Source: a virus
Virus record (IMG/VR): IMGVR_UViG_3300032157_000041
Location: 1 to 27,156 of that record
Strand: one strand, 5' to 3'
DNA length: 27,156 nucleotides
Shown in pieces: positions 12,989 through 19,545 of the stretch; position 1 is the first letter of the stretch, and each line of letters starts with the position of its first letter. The notes below the pieces were generated by a model that saw only the letters and a list, made by a program, of their open reading frames with translations, did not search any database and was not told the DNA's origin. Both the position numbers and the translations under genes were made by a program.

Positions 12989-13641
12989 CCGTAGAGATCA
13001 GCGGCTGGGCTGAAGGGATGAGTCCGCTTGAGCGGAAGCTGCGGGTCAAGAGTTCGATCGATGATCTGGTTGCTGAGGTGCGATCGACATTGGTCGATCC
13101 GGCGGAGGCCAAGCGTGTGCGCGAAGAGCTGGGTATCAGTCTGCGCCGCCTGGCTGAAGCCCTGGGAGTGGATCCTTCAGCTTTGTTTCGCTGGGAGAAC
13201 GGGACCGCACGGCCGCGAAGAGGACACGCACGGGCTTGGGGCGAAGCCATCCGTCGTCTTTCCGAATTGCTCGACGGTCCGGTCCCGTCGCTGAATGCTG
13301 ATTCAACGGTCGAGGATGCCTTCGCGGGTAACCAACGCATCAGCAATGCCTTGCGCCGGCAAGGCATCCAGACTCTCGCGGAGCTCGCCAAATACTCAGA
13401 GGCTGAGTTGCGCGCCCTTCGAAATTTCGGAGCGCTGTCGCTGGATGAGGTGCGCCGGGTAATTCGAGACGCCGGGCTCCAATTTGCTCCGGACATAGAC
13501 CTCGAGTACCCGCCAGCGGTCGGTTGGTGTAGCGCCAAAACTGGGCCGAATGGCAGGCACGGCTGCGACCTTCCAGCTCTTCGTGGCAGCGAATTCTGCC
13601 GGTTGCACGGACGCCCGCCCGAGATTGGGGCCGGCGCATGA
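12985..13641 (+). CDS. Putative HTH / RNA-polymerase alpha-CTD-like / zinc-knuckle fusion protein
   Basis: 218 residues from ATG 12985 (ATGA overlap). Residues about 40-95 form an XRE-like helix-turn-helix (AKRVREELGISLRRLAEALG, VDPSALFRWENGTARP). Residues 118-168 align without gaps to the RpoA C-terminal domain: R118, N121, N147, G149 and S152 match E. coli alpha R265, N268, N294, G296 and S299, while K298 is Leu151. The region includes GIQTLAELAKYSEAELRALR. Residues 182-208 hold C182, C194, C205 and H208, a possible zinc knuckle ending CRLHG. Codon use is more T-ending and less GC-rich than the neighbours, suggesting separate acquisition. It may contact promoter DNA and transcription machinery; no such function is shown, and the domain could simply be a helix-hairpin-helix DNA binder. 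Confidence 0.7.
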   Translation: MTVEISGWAEGMSPLERKLRVKSSIDDLVAEVRSTLVDPAEAKRVREELGISLRRLAEALGVDPSALFRWENGTARPRRGHARAWGEAIRRLSELLDGPVPSLNADSTVEDAFAGNQRISNALRRQGIQTLAELAKYSEAELRALRNFGALSLDEVRRVIRDAGLQFAPDIDLEYPPAVGWCSAKTGPNGRHGCDLPALRGSEFCRLHGRPPEIGAGA

Positions 13642-13856
13642 CCGAATTGATCCAGCGCACGTTCCCCGACCTCAGCGACGACGACCTGCACCCATACCGG
13701 TGGACCGCCGTCCCCGTTTCCGAACGGCAACACCCGTCGTGCGGCACACCGGGCTCCGGCCGGAACCGCCACAAGCGGCTCGGTGAACCGATCTGTGATG
13801 TCTGCAATCGCTGCGAAGCCGAGTACTCGCGCGCCAAGCGGGAGCGCATCGCATGA
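13638..13856 (+). CDS. Small CxxC protein
   Basis: 72 residues, ATGA overlap on both sides. An N-terminal acidic part (FPDLSDDDLHPYRW) is followed by PSCGTPGSGRNRHKRL and a CDVCNRCEAEYSRAKRER motif with three cysteines in seven residues. This looks like a zinc finger with a basic helix. The family is not recognised; the position between a regulator and an exonuclease gives no firm role. Confidence 0.65.
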   Translation: MTELIQRTFPDLSDDDLHPYRWTAVPVSERQHPSCGTPGSGRNRHKRLGEPICDVCNRCEAEYSRAKRERIA

Positions 13857-14617
13857 GCACTCCATGGTCCCCGAGTTGGTATGCCTTCGATTGCGAAACA
13901 TCGGGCGTCGACGTCTTCAACGACCGCATCGTCACCGCCACCGTCGTCAAGGTCGAAGACGGCGAGATCTCCGACAAACGCGCCTGGCTGATCGACCCCG
14001 GCATCCCCATCCCCGCCGGCGCAACCGCCGTCCACGGCATCACCACCGAGAAGGCACGCGACCTCGGCCGCGACCCCAAGGACGCCGTCAGCGAGATCGC
14101 CGGCACCGTCACCGGGATCCTGCGGGCCCGCAAACCACTCGTCGTGTTCAACGCCTCCTACGACCTCTCGCTCCTGCAGTGCGAGACCGAACGCCACGGC
14201 TACAGCTTCCTCGAGCTGCTCCACAGCGAAGCGGACCTCCACACCGTCGTCGACCCGATCGTCCTGGCGCGCGGCATCGACAAGAACGTCACCCGCAGCT
14301 TCAGGGACCCGGCCACCGGCAAGGGCTGGGTCTACAAGCTGCCCGCCCTCTGCGCACGCTTCGGTGTCCCGTTCACCGAGTCGCACGACGCAACCGCTGA
14401 CGCGTTCGGCGCAGCACTATTGGCGTTGGCGCTCTGCGAGACCAACCCACAGATCACGACGTACACGCCGGCGCACATGTACTCGCTGCAACGCAGCTGG
14501 CATCGCGCCAACCAGGACAGCCTGCGCGCCTACTTCGACAAGCAAGGCACCGAGCATGACGGCGTCGACGCTGGTTGGCCGCTTCACACCGGGCTGATCG
14601 CGAAGGCGGTCGTCTGA
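13853..14617 (+). CDS. DnaQ-like 3'-5' exonuclease
   Basis: 254 residues from ATG 13853. DEDDh motifs are visible: ExoI with D13 and E15 (AFDCETSG), ExoII with D104 (VVFNASYDLSLL), and ExoIII with H178 and D183 (SHDATADA). The spacing and the VHGITTE segment (about 60-66) are typical of polymerase III epsilon-type exonucleases. The C-terminal about 50 residues (TPAHMYSLQRSWHRANQDSL) are an added helical region seen in actinophage homologues. It would remove 3' nucleotides during phage DNA synthesis or recombination. It starts by overlapping the upstream gene and ends on the A of the next TGATG. Confidence 0.88.
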   Translation: MSTPWSPSWYAFDCETSGVDVFNDRIVTATVVKVEDGEISDKRAWLIDPGIPIPAGATAVHGITTEKARDLGRDPKDAVSEIAGTVTGILRARKPLVVFNASYDLSLLQCETERHGYSFLELLHSEADLHTVVDPIVLARGIDKNVTRSFRDPATGKGWVYKLPALCARFGVPFTESHDATADAFGAALLALALCETNPQITTYTPAHMYSLQRSWHRANQDSLRAYFDKQGTEHDGVDAGWPLHTGLIAKAVV

Positions 14618-14838
14618 TGCCCCGACCAACGCCAGCACCCACCTTGTTCGACGAGCAGGCCGCCGCCGACCTGTGGGAACGCGCCCTGGCGTTCTGGTCG
14701 GTCGGCTACACGATCGGTGATCCGGAGCGTGCCCTGCGTGTCGAGTTGCGGCGTCGCACTGGCCGGGTGCCTGAGACCGCGTCACCTGAGCAGTTGGCGA
14801 AGTTCCTCGTCGACGTCGAGCAAGGAGCCATCCGATGA
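14617..14838 (+). CDS. Hypothetical 73-residue protein
   Basis: ATG 14617 at a TGATG junction; the longer upstream frame is shadow of the exonuclease. Helical composition (TLFDEQAAADLWERALAFWS, PEQLAKFLVDVEQG) with a conserved-looking VELRRRTGRVPE loop. No cysteines, no membrane segment and no recognised family. It overlaps the next gene by 4 bases. Confidence 0.6.
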   Translation: MPRPTPAPTLFDEQAAADLWERALAFWSVGYTIGDPERALRVELRRRTGRVPETASPEQLAKFLVDVEQGAIR

Positions 14839-15026
14839 ACCCGTACTCACGTCGCCGTCCGCGCGCCGTCTGGAACAACCTGCGACCGCACCGGCCCCGG
14901 CACTGCGCCTGCGTGCGTTGCGACCCGCCCAAGGTGAGGTCAACGGACGGCCAATGGCTGTTCATCATCACCACCGAACGCGAAGCCAAAGGCCCACACA
15001 TCGTCGAGACAGCGGCCGCCGCATGA
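14835..15026 (+). CDS. Hypothetical basic protein with CxCxxC
   Basis: 63 residues, ATGA overlap at both ends. The first 25 residues are very Arg/His/Pro-rich, followed by CACVRC, which may bind metal, then a strand WLFIITTERE. The basic, metal-binding character suggests nucleic-acid contact. No family is recognised, and the Arg-rich start makes the exact beginning less certain. Confidence 0.5.
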   Translation: MNPYSRRRPRAVWNNLRPHRPRHCACVRCDPPKVRSTDGQWLFIITTEREAKGPHIVETAAAA

Positions 15027-15202
15027 ACGAGATCATCCTCGGCGCGCTCCTGGTCTACGGGATCCCGGGCCTCCTCGCCGCCATGTTCTGGCTCCTGGTC
15101 CGCACCTGGCACCGCGCACTCACCGCCCGCGACGTCATGGCCCGCTTCAGGCCCAGCCGCCAAGCCGTCGCCCGCGCCGAGCACCAGCTGGGTGTCTCAT
15201 GA
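15023..15202 (+). CDS. Small membrane protein
   Basis: 59 residues from ATG 15023, ATGA overlaps at both ends. Residues 4-27 (IILGALLVYGIPGLLAAMFW) form one membrane span; the rest is a basic amphipathic helix (RTWHRALTARDVMARFRPSR) expected on the cytoplasmic side. No family is recognised. It is followed directly by a second small membrane protein. Confidence 0.6.
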   Translation: MNEIILGALLVYGIPGLLAAMFWLLVRTWHRALTARDVMARFRPSRQAVARAEHQLGVS

Positions 15203-15366
15203 TCGAGATCCTCTGGCGTACGACCGTCCTAGGCCTCGCCGTTCTCGGCGGCCTGTCCGTGGTCATTACCTTCTGTCTCCTAGTGATGGCGATCGCCGAC
15301 GACCGAGCCAACCGGAGCGCCCGCCGACGTGAAGCCCGACGCCTCGAGCAAGGCCACCTGTCATGA
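15199..15366 (+). CDS. Small membrane protein, second of a pair
   Basis: 55 residues, ATG 15199 to TGA 15364-15366. Residues 5-32 (LWRTTVLGLAVLGGLSVVIT) are a single membrane span followed by a highly basic tail (RANRSARRREARRLEQ). Overlaps of 4 bases on both sides support it. Two consecutive one-span basic proteins may form a hetero-oligomer (inference). Confidence 0.6.
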   Translation: MIEILWRTTVLGLAVLGGLSVVITFCLLVMAIADDRANRSARRREARRLEQGHLS

Positions 15367-15806
15367 CGTCCCTTGCGTTCCGGGTCTACGGCATACCTGC
15401 CGCGCAGGGCTCCAAACGCCACGTCGGCAACGGCGTCATGATCGAGTCCTCCAAGAAGGTCAAGCCCTGGCGCCAAGACGTCGTCGCCGCCGCCATCGAG
15501 GCCATCGACCGGTTCGGGGTCCAGCAGTTCATGGGCCCGGTCAAGGTGCACATCACGTTCTTCTTCCCTCGACCGAAGGGCCACTACCGCACGGGCAAGT
15601 TCGCGCACGAGCTCAAGCCGTCCGCACCAGTGTTCGTGGCCACGAAGCCCGATGTCGATAAGACCGTCAGGTCGACTCTCGATGCTCTCGGCACGGCTGG
15701 CGTCTATCGCGACGACTCGCTCGTGGTCTCTCTGGCCGCGTCGAAGGTCTACGACTCCAATCCGGGCGCCCAGATCGCCATCTACCCGGCCCAGGAGACC
15801 GAATGA
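15363..15806 (+). CDS. rusA: RusA-type Holliday junction resolvase
   Basis: 147 residues. The N-terminus VYGIPAAQGSKRHV is typical of RusA proteins, the middle has VHITFFFPRPKGHY, and the active-site region PDVDKTVRSTLDAL (D97, D99, K100, D107) is followed by GVYRDDSLVV (D117, D118), which together give the conserved acidic cluster. RusA dimers cut four-way junctions; with the upstream exonuclease and RecT this completes a phage recombination set that resolves branched DNA before packaging. Confidence 0.9.
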   Translation: MTSLAFRVYGIPAAQGSKRHVGNGVMIESSKKVKPWRQDVVAAAIEAIDRFGVQQFMGPVKVHITFFFPRPKGHYRTGKFAHELKPSAPVFVATKPDVDKTVRSTLDALGTAGVYRDDSLVVSLAASKVYDSNPGAQIAIYPAQETE

Positions 15807-16549
15807 ATCAGCCACGCCAGTCCGCCGCCATGATCCCCATCGACCGCCTCACCCCCCACCCCGCCAACGTCCGCGAAGAACTCGGCGACCTCACAGACCT
15901 CGCCGCGTCCATCGAAGCCAACGGCATCGTCCAACCCATCGTCGTCACCGAACACCCCACCAAGGACGACCACTTCCTGATCCTCGCCGGCCACCGCCGC
16001 TACGAAGCCGCATTCCAACTCGGCCTGCCCCGCGTGCCCGTCGTGATCCGGCACGGCGACCAAGAAACCCTCGACCAGGTAGTGCTGATGCTCGTCGAGA
16101 ACATGCAGCGCTCCGACCTCAACCCTGTCGAGAAGGCTGAAGCCCTCGGCCACCTCAAGAACCGCGGCATGACCCAGCGTGAGATCGCCCGCCAGGTCGG
16201 CATCTCCGACTCGAACGTCTCCTACTACCTGCAGCTCCTCGACCTCGACGACGACTCCCTAGAGCGTCTCCGTCGCGGCCAAGCCCGGATGGGTGATGCC
16301 ATCGACATGGTCGTTCACCGCCGCAAGATGGATCGAGCCGAGAACGGCCAGGCCGAGCGCGGCCGCCCCGTCCAGGTCGAAGCCCCTTGGCTGTCTCTGG
16401 CGCATCCGCTCGCCGAGAAGGTCAAAGCCGAGTGCACCCACACGACCAGACCCAAGGTCGGCCGCGTCGGATGCGGCCAATGCTTCGAATCTGCGATCCG
16501 CGAAGACGAACGCCGGCGCCAGCGCATCGACCAAGGAGTGCCACGATGA
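15803..16549 (+). CDS. ParB/Spo0J-like nuclease-fold and HTH protein
   Basis: 248 residues from ATG 15803. ParB hallmarks: IPIDRLTPHPANVRE at the start, LAGHRRYEAA (GHRR 63-66), ENMQRSDLNPVEKA (99-112), then an HTH (MTQREIARQVGISDSNVSYY, about 123-142). The C-terminus differs from chromosomal ParB: a Cys/His cluster (C211, H213, C224, C227) replaces the usual dimerisation domain. GHRR is the CTP-binding box in ParB clamps. No parA is present, so plasmid-style partition is unlikely; transcription control or DNA loading is more plausible. Confidence 0.8.
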   Translation: MNQPRQSAAMIPIDRLTPHPANVREELGDLTDLAASIEANGIVQPIVVTEHPTKDDHFLILAGHRRYEAAFQLGLPRVPVVIRHGDQETLDQVVLMLVENMQRSDLNPVEKAEALGHLKNRGMTQREIARQVGISDSNVSYYLQLLDLDDDSLERLRRGQARMGDAIDMVVHRRKMDRAENGQAERGRPVQVEAPWLSLAHPLAEKVKAECTHTTRPKVGRVGCGQCFESAIREDERRRQRIDQGVPR

Positions 16550-16851
16550 CCGCGCTGACCAGCATCTGTGACCAGGTGGGCATCACCTACAGGCAAGCCG
16601 ACTACTGGATCCGCCAGGGCTACGTCTCAGTCGACACCGGGTGGGAAGGACCGGGCAACCGCCGCGACATCACCCCTGACGAGGCCGCGCACTTCGACGC
16701 CATGGCCCAACTCGTCGCCCACGGCATAGCCCCCGAAGTCGCAGCCCGACACACCGACCGGCTCATCGCCCAAGGATTCCGCCGCGGCGACAAGATCACC
16801 GTCGACGTCGCCTACCGCCGCGCGGCTGACGCGCTCGAGGTGGCCTCATGA
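16546..16851 (+). CDS. MerR-like HTH DNA-binding protein
   Basis: 101 residues; ATG 16546 overlaps the ParB-like stop. Residues 3-45 form a MerR-type winged helix (ICDQVGITYRQADYWIRQGY, then GPGNRRDITPDEAAHF). A helical C-terminal half follows (MAQLVAHGIAPEVAARHTDR). Such phage proteins act as local transcription regulators or excision factors. It precedes and overlaps a WhiB gene, so a linked regulatory role is likely. No effector domain is evident. Confidence 0.75.
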   Translation: MTALTSICDQVGITYRQADYWIRQGYVSVDTGWEGPGNRRDITPDEAAHFDAMAQLVAHGIAPEVAARHTDRLIAQGFRRGDKITVDVAYRRAADALEVAS

Positions 16852-17105
16852 CCGCCGCCGACCACATCGAGGACTGGCTCACCCCACCCGAATGGCACAA
16901 CCAGGCCGCCTGCACCTTCATCGGTGGCGACGAATGGTTCCCCGAAAAAGGAGGAACCACCCGCGAAGCCAAGAAAGTCTGCGCCACCTGCCCCGTCCAG
17001 AACGAGTGCCTGCAGTACGCCCTCGACCACGACGAACGCTATGGCGTCTGGGGCGGACTCTCCGAACGCGACCGCCGCAAGCTCCAAAGAAGTGCCGCCC
17101 GATGA
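16848..17105 (+). CDS. WhiB-family iron-sulfur regulator
   Basis: 85 residues. The four cluster-binding cysteines are C22, C45, C48 and C54 (CATCPVQNEC), and the GVWGG turn is at 66-70, followed by a basic helix RDRRKLQRSAAR. This is the complete Wbl layout, nearly restricted to actinobacteria and their phages. Wbl proteins bind sigma factor region 4 and change promoter choice; the phage protein TM4 WhiB acts against host WhiB2. This copy probably adjusts host or phage transcription. It overlaps both neighbouring genes by 4 bases. Confidence 0.93.
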   Translation: MTAADHIEDWLTPPEWHNQAACTFIGGDEWFPEKGGTTREAKKVCATCPVQNECLQYALDHDERYGVWGGLSERDRRKLQRSAAR

Positions 17106-17296
17106 CCGGCCGCGCCGCCCGCACCGTCTACGTCTGCCCCAGCTGCGGCCACACCCACCGCACAGTCCAACCCACCACCTGCACGCTGCTGCGCCGCTAC
17201 GAACACGCCCAACCCACCGAACTCGACGCCCTACCCCCAGGCCACTGGGCCGGCGGACTGACCAAACGCTTCATCCCGGACGGAGAGACCGCATGA
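17102..17296 (+). CDS. Zinc-ribbon microprotein
   Basis: 64 residues from ATG 17102, ATGA overlap with whiB. TVYVCPSCGHTHRTVQPTTC contains a CxxCxxxH arrangement and a further cysteine, a single zinc ribbon or knuckle. The remainder (TELDALPPGHWAGGLTKRF) has no known motif. No family is recognised; the location directly after whiB hints at regulation. Confidence 0.65.
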   Translation: MTGRAARTVYVCPSCGHTHRTVQPTTCTLLRRYEHAQPTELDALPPGHWAGGLTKRFIPDGETA

Positions 17297-17562
17297 CCGA
17301 TACAGACCTCGACATGACCTGCCCCCACTGCTCCCACCACATGGACTGCGCGACCTGCGTCGCCGCGGACATGCCCGTCTTCCCCGGCGCCATCAGCCTC
17401 TGCGTCCGCTGCGCCAACGCCTCCATCGTCACCGACGAAATGACGCTCCGAGCCCCGACTCCGCTCGAGCTCGTCGGCCTCAACTCGCTACCCGAAGTAC
17501 GACTCGCCCAAGCCATGCTCCGCGACATCTCACTCAACAACAACCCCGGAAGGAACAACTGA
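17293..17562 (+). CDS. Multi-CxxC small protein
   Basis: 89 residues from ATG 17293. Three CxxC pairs, CPHC (10-13), CATC (19-22) and CVRC (37-40), suggest two zinc sites in the N-terminal half. The C-terminal half is helical (PLELVGLNSLPEVRLAQAML) with an Asn-rich end. Overlaps upstream by 4 bases; 2 bases separate it from the next start. No family is recognised. Confidence 0.65.
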   Translation: MTDTDLDMTCPHCSHHMDCATCVAADMPVFPGAISLCVRCANASIVTDEMTLRAPTPLELVGLNSLPEVRLAQAMLRDISLNNNPGRNN

Positions 17563-17564
17563 TC

Positions 17565-18089
17565 ATGTCCGCAACCACCGCCAAGGTCGCCGCACGATCC
17601 AAGACCGACAACACCGGCATCACACCCGAGCTCTCGACCAAGATGTACAAGAACCTCGGATCGAACTACATGGCCATCGTCGAACTCCGCGTCGCCGAAC
17701 GCATCGAAGGCGACGACCAGTCCCACGCCGTCAAGCTCGAGGTCAACCGCATCGAACCCGCGGCCGACAAGGACATCGAGGACCACATGCGTGCCCTCGA
17801 ACGCGCCCTGTACTTCAAGCGGAACCCGCAACCGACCCTGACCCAGAAGGACCCCCTCGAGGCCAACGTCACCAAGGTGATGGACAAGACCGGCCAGACC
17901 GTCCTGAACTGCGCGCTGTGCGAACACAAGTACGCCGACACGAAGATCTCGCACGCCCGCGGCGCCGGCCCCGAATGGCCGCCGTGCGTCTGGTCCTCAT
18001 GCGGGCACGTCGTCGACTTCACCGAGCCCAAGGTCTGCACCAAGTCCCACACGCCGGTCGACGACGACGAGAAGGCGAAGAAGTCATGA
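17565..18089 (+). CDS. Hypothetical actinophage protein with C-terminal Cys cluster
   Basis: 174 residues from ATG 17565, with GGAAGGAA about 12 bases upstream inside the previous gene. Residues 35-90 alternate strands and helices (MAIVELRVAERIEGDDQSHA, IEDHMRALERALYFKRN). C116, C119, C141, C146 and C158 in the last third suggest a metal site. The tail is acidic then Lys-rich. No function recognised. Its stop overlaps the second ParB-like gene, so the two may be linked. Confidence 0.65.
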   Translation: MSATTAKVAARSKTDNTGITPELSTKMYKNLGSNYMAIVELRVAERIEGDDQSHAVKLEVNRIEPAADKDIEDHMRALERALYFKRNPQPTLTQKDPLEANVTKVMDKTGQTVLNCALCEHKYADTKISHARGAGPEWPPCVWSSCGHVVDFTEPKVCTKSHTPVDDDEKAKKS

Positions 18090-19438
18090 GCACCCTTACC
18101 ACCGTCGACGTCAAGCTGATCGACGCTCATCCTGACAACGTCCGCCGTGACGCAACCCCCGACCCTGAGTTGATTGCCTCAGTCAAGGCCCAGGGGATCC
18201 TGCAGCCGATCGGCGTCATCGAGACCACCTATCCGAAAAGGAACGGCAGCCGGGCGACGCTCGGCTACCTCCTCATCGCCGGCCATCGTCGTCTCGCGGC
18301 CGCGAAGAAGGCCGGGCTGGCCGAGATCCCGGTCATCGTCTACGACCACCTCCTGACGCGCGCCCAGCAGATCGAGGCGATGCTCGTCGAGAACGGCCGC
18401 CGCGCCGACCTGTCCGCGGTCGAGGAGGCAGCCGCCTACGAGCAACTGACCCTCGAGGGCGTCACGCCGGCGGCAATCGCCAAGGCCACCGGCAGGTCCC
18501 CAGCCACAGTCAAGGCCCGACTCAAGCTGACCAGGCTGCCCGCGGCCGCCACCGAAGCGCTCCACGGCCATCAGATGACCCTGGCCACCGCCGAGCACAT
18601 CCTCGAGTTCGCCGACTATCCGCAGCTGCTCGAGGAAGCCGAAAAGTTCCTCGCCGACGGCAAGCTCGACGAGTACGAAGCCCGACGCCTGGCCAAGCGG
18701 ATCAACGTCATCAACGAACACCGGGCACTGCGCGCCAAGTACGAGAAGTCGGGCCTCCCTGTCGTCGACACGATGCCCCAGCACGGCTGGTACGCGTCCA
18801 AGGAATGGAACCGGGTCAACAGCGAGAATCCGAAGCAGGCAGCGGCGTACTACCCCGGTGATGACGCCGGCTGGTGGAACTCCGAGCCGGTCCTCCTCAA
18901 CCCCCTCAAGGGTGGTGCCGATGAGACACCCGAGCAGGTCGCCAAACGCAAGGAACGCGAGAAGCTGGAACGGGCCAAGTTCAAGGCCGACCAGGAGGCC
19001 CTCGAGCTGCGGCACCAAATGCGCCTCGAGCACGTCGTCGAGCTCGGCCGCGGACTGAAGGTCGACTCACCACTCCTCGCGCACCTGCGGGTCGCAACCG
19101 GCAAACTCATCAACAGCTACGGCCCCGCCGTCATCGAGCGGATCACCAAAGCCGCCGGCGTCGACGACCTCGTCATCCGCGAGAAGAACGACTACGCCGG
19201 TGAGGCGCTCGCCGAAGCTGTCCGGGCCAACCTGAGCGATACCCAGGTCATGCAACTGCTGCTGGCCTGCCTCGCGCAGACCGCAGACAACGGCTACACC
19301 AACACCAGGCACCGAGCCGACGAACGCGCCGACGCCAACGAAGCAGCGTTCTGGCACGCCTTCATCGACTCCGGTTACGACCTGCCCACCGAAGACCAGA
19401 AACAGGCCGACAAAACCATCAGCAAAACCCCGGAGTGA
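18086..19438 (+). CDS. Large ParB-like protein
   Basis: 450 residues; ATG 18086 is chosen for the ATGA overlap, since the longer frame is shadow. The ParB core is residues 5-160: VKLIDAHPDNVRRDATPDPE, LIAGHRRLAAAKKAG (GHRR 66-69), VENGRRADLSAVEEA, and an HTH (VTPAAIAKATGRSPATVKAR). The remaining 290 residues are helical and Lys/Glu-rich (about 295-335, KRKEREKLERAKFKADQEAL), then a C-terminal domain ending with a DERADANEAAFWHAF helix. Size and extra domain distinguish it from the first ParB-like protein. No parA or obvious parS is seen. A role in DNA organisation, replication or transcription is possible. Confidence 0.8.
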   Translation: MSTLTTVDVKLIDAHPDNVRRDATPDPELIASVKAQGILQPIGVIETTYPKRNGSRATLGYLLIAGHRRLAAAKKAGLAEIPVIVYDHLLTRAQQIEAMLVENGRRADLSAVEEAAAYEQLTLEGVTPAAIAKATGRSPATVKARLKLTRLPAAATEALHGHQMTLATAEHILEFADYPQLLEEAEKFLADGKLDEYEARRLAKRINVINEHRALRAKYEKSGLPVVDTMPQHGWYASKEWNRVNSENPKQAAAYYPGDDAGWWNSEPVLLNPLKGGADETPEQVAKRKEREKLERAKFKADQEALELRHQMRLEHVVELGRGLKVDSPLLAHLRVATGKLINSYGPAVIERITKAAGVDDLVIREKNDYAGEALAEAVRANLSDTQVMQLLLACLAQTADNGYTNTRHRADERADANEAAFWHAFIDSGYDLPTEDQKQADKTISKTPE

Positions 19439-19443
19439 CACCC

Positions 19444-19545
19444 ATGAACCGGTGCGTCGCCACGTGTGGGTCTTTGGTCCTTTCCCCCACAGGCGCCCCC
19501 AACCGGCCTAGCCCCACCGGCGCACCACAACGGGGCACCCCATGA
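19444..19545 (+). CDS. Possible 33-residue leader peptide of the helicase gene
   Basis: ATG 19444 to TGA 19543-19545, with the stop overlapping the helicase ATG. The peptide is Pro/Thr/Gly-rich (SPTGAPNRPSPTGAPQ). The RNA can form TGTGGG (19465-19470) with CCCACA (19486-19491). Just before the helicase ATG lies GGGGCACCCC, a short palindrome that could hide the start. The overlap suggests translational coupling, but coding is not proven. Confidence 0.3.
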   Translation: MNRCVATCGSLVLSPTGAPNRPSPTGAPQRGTP

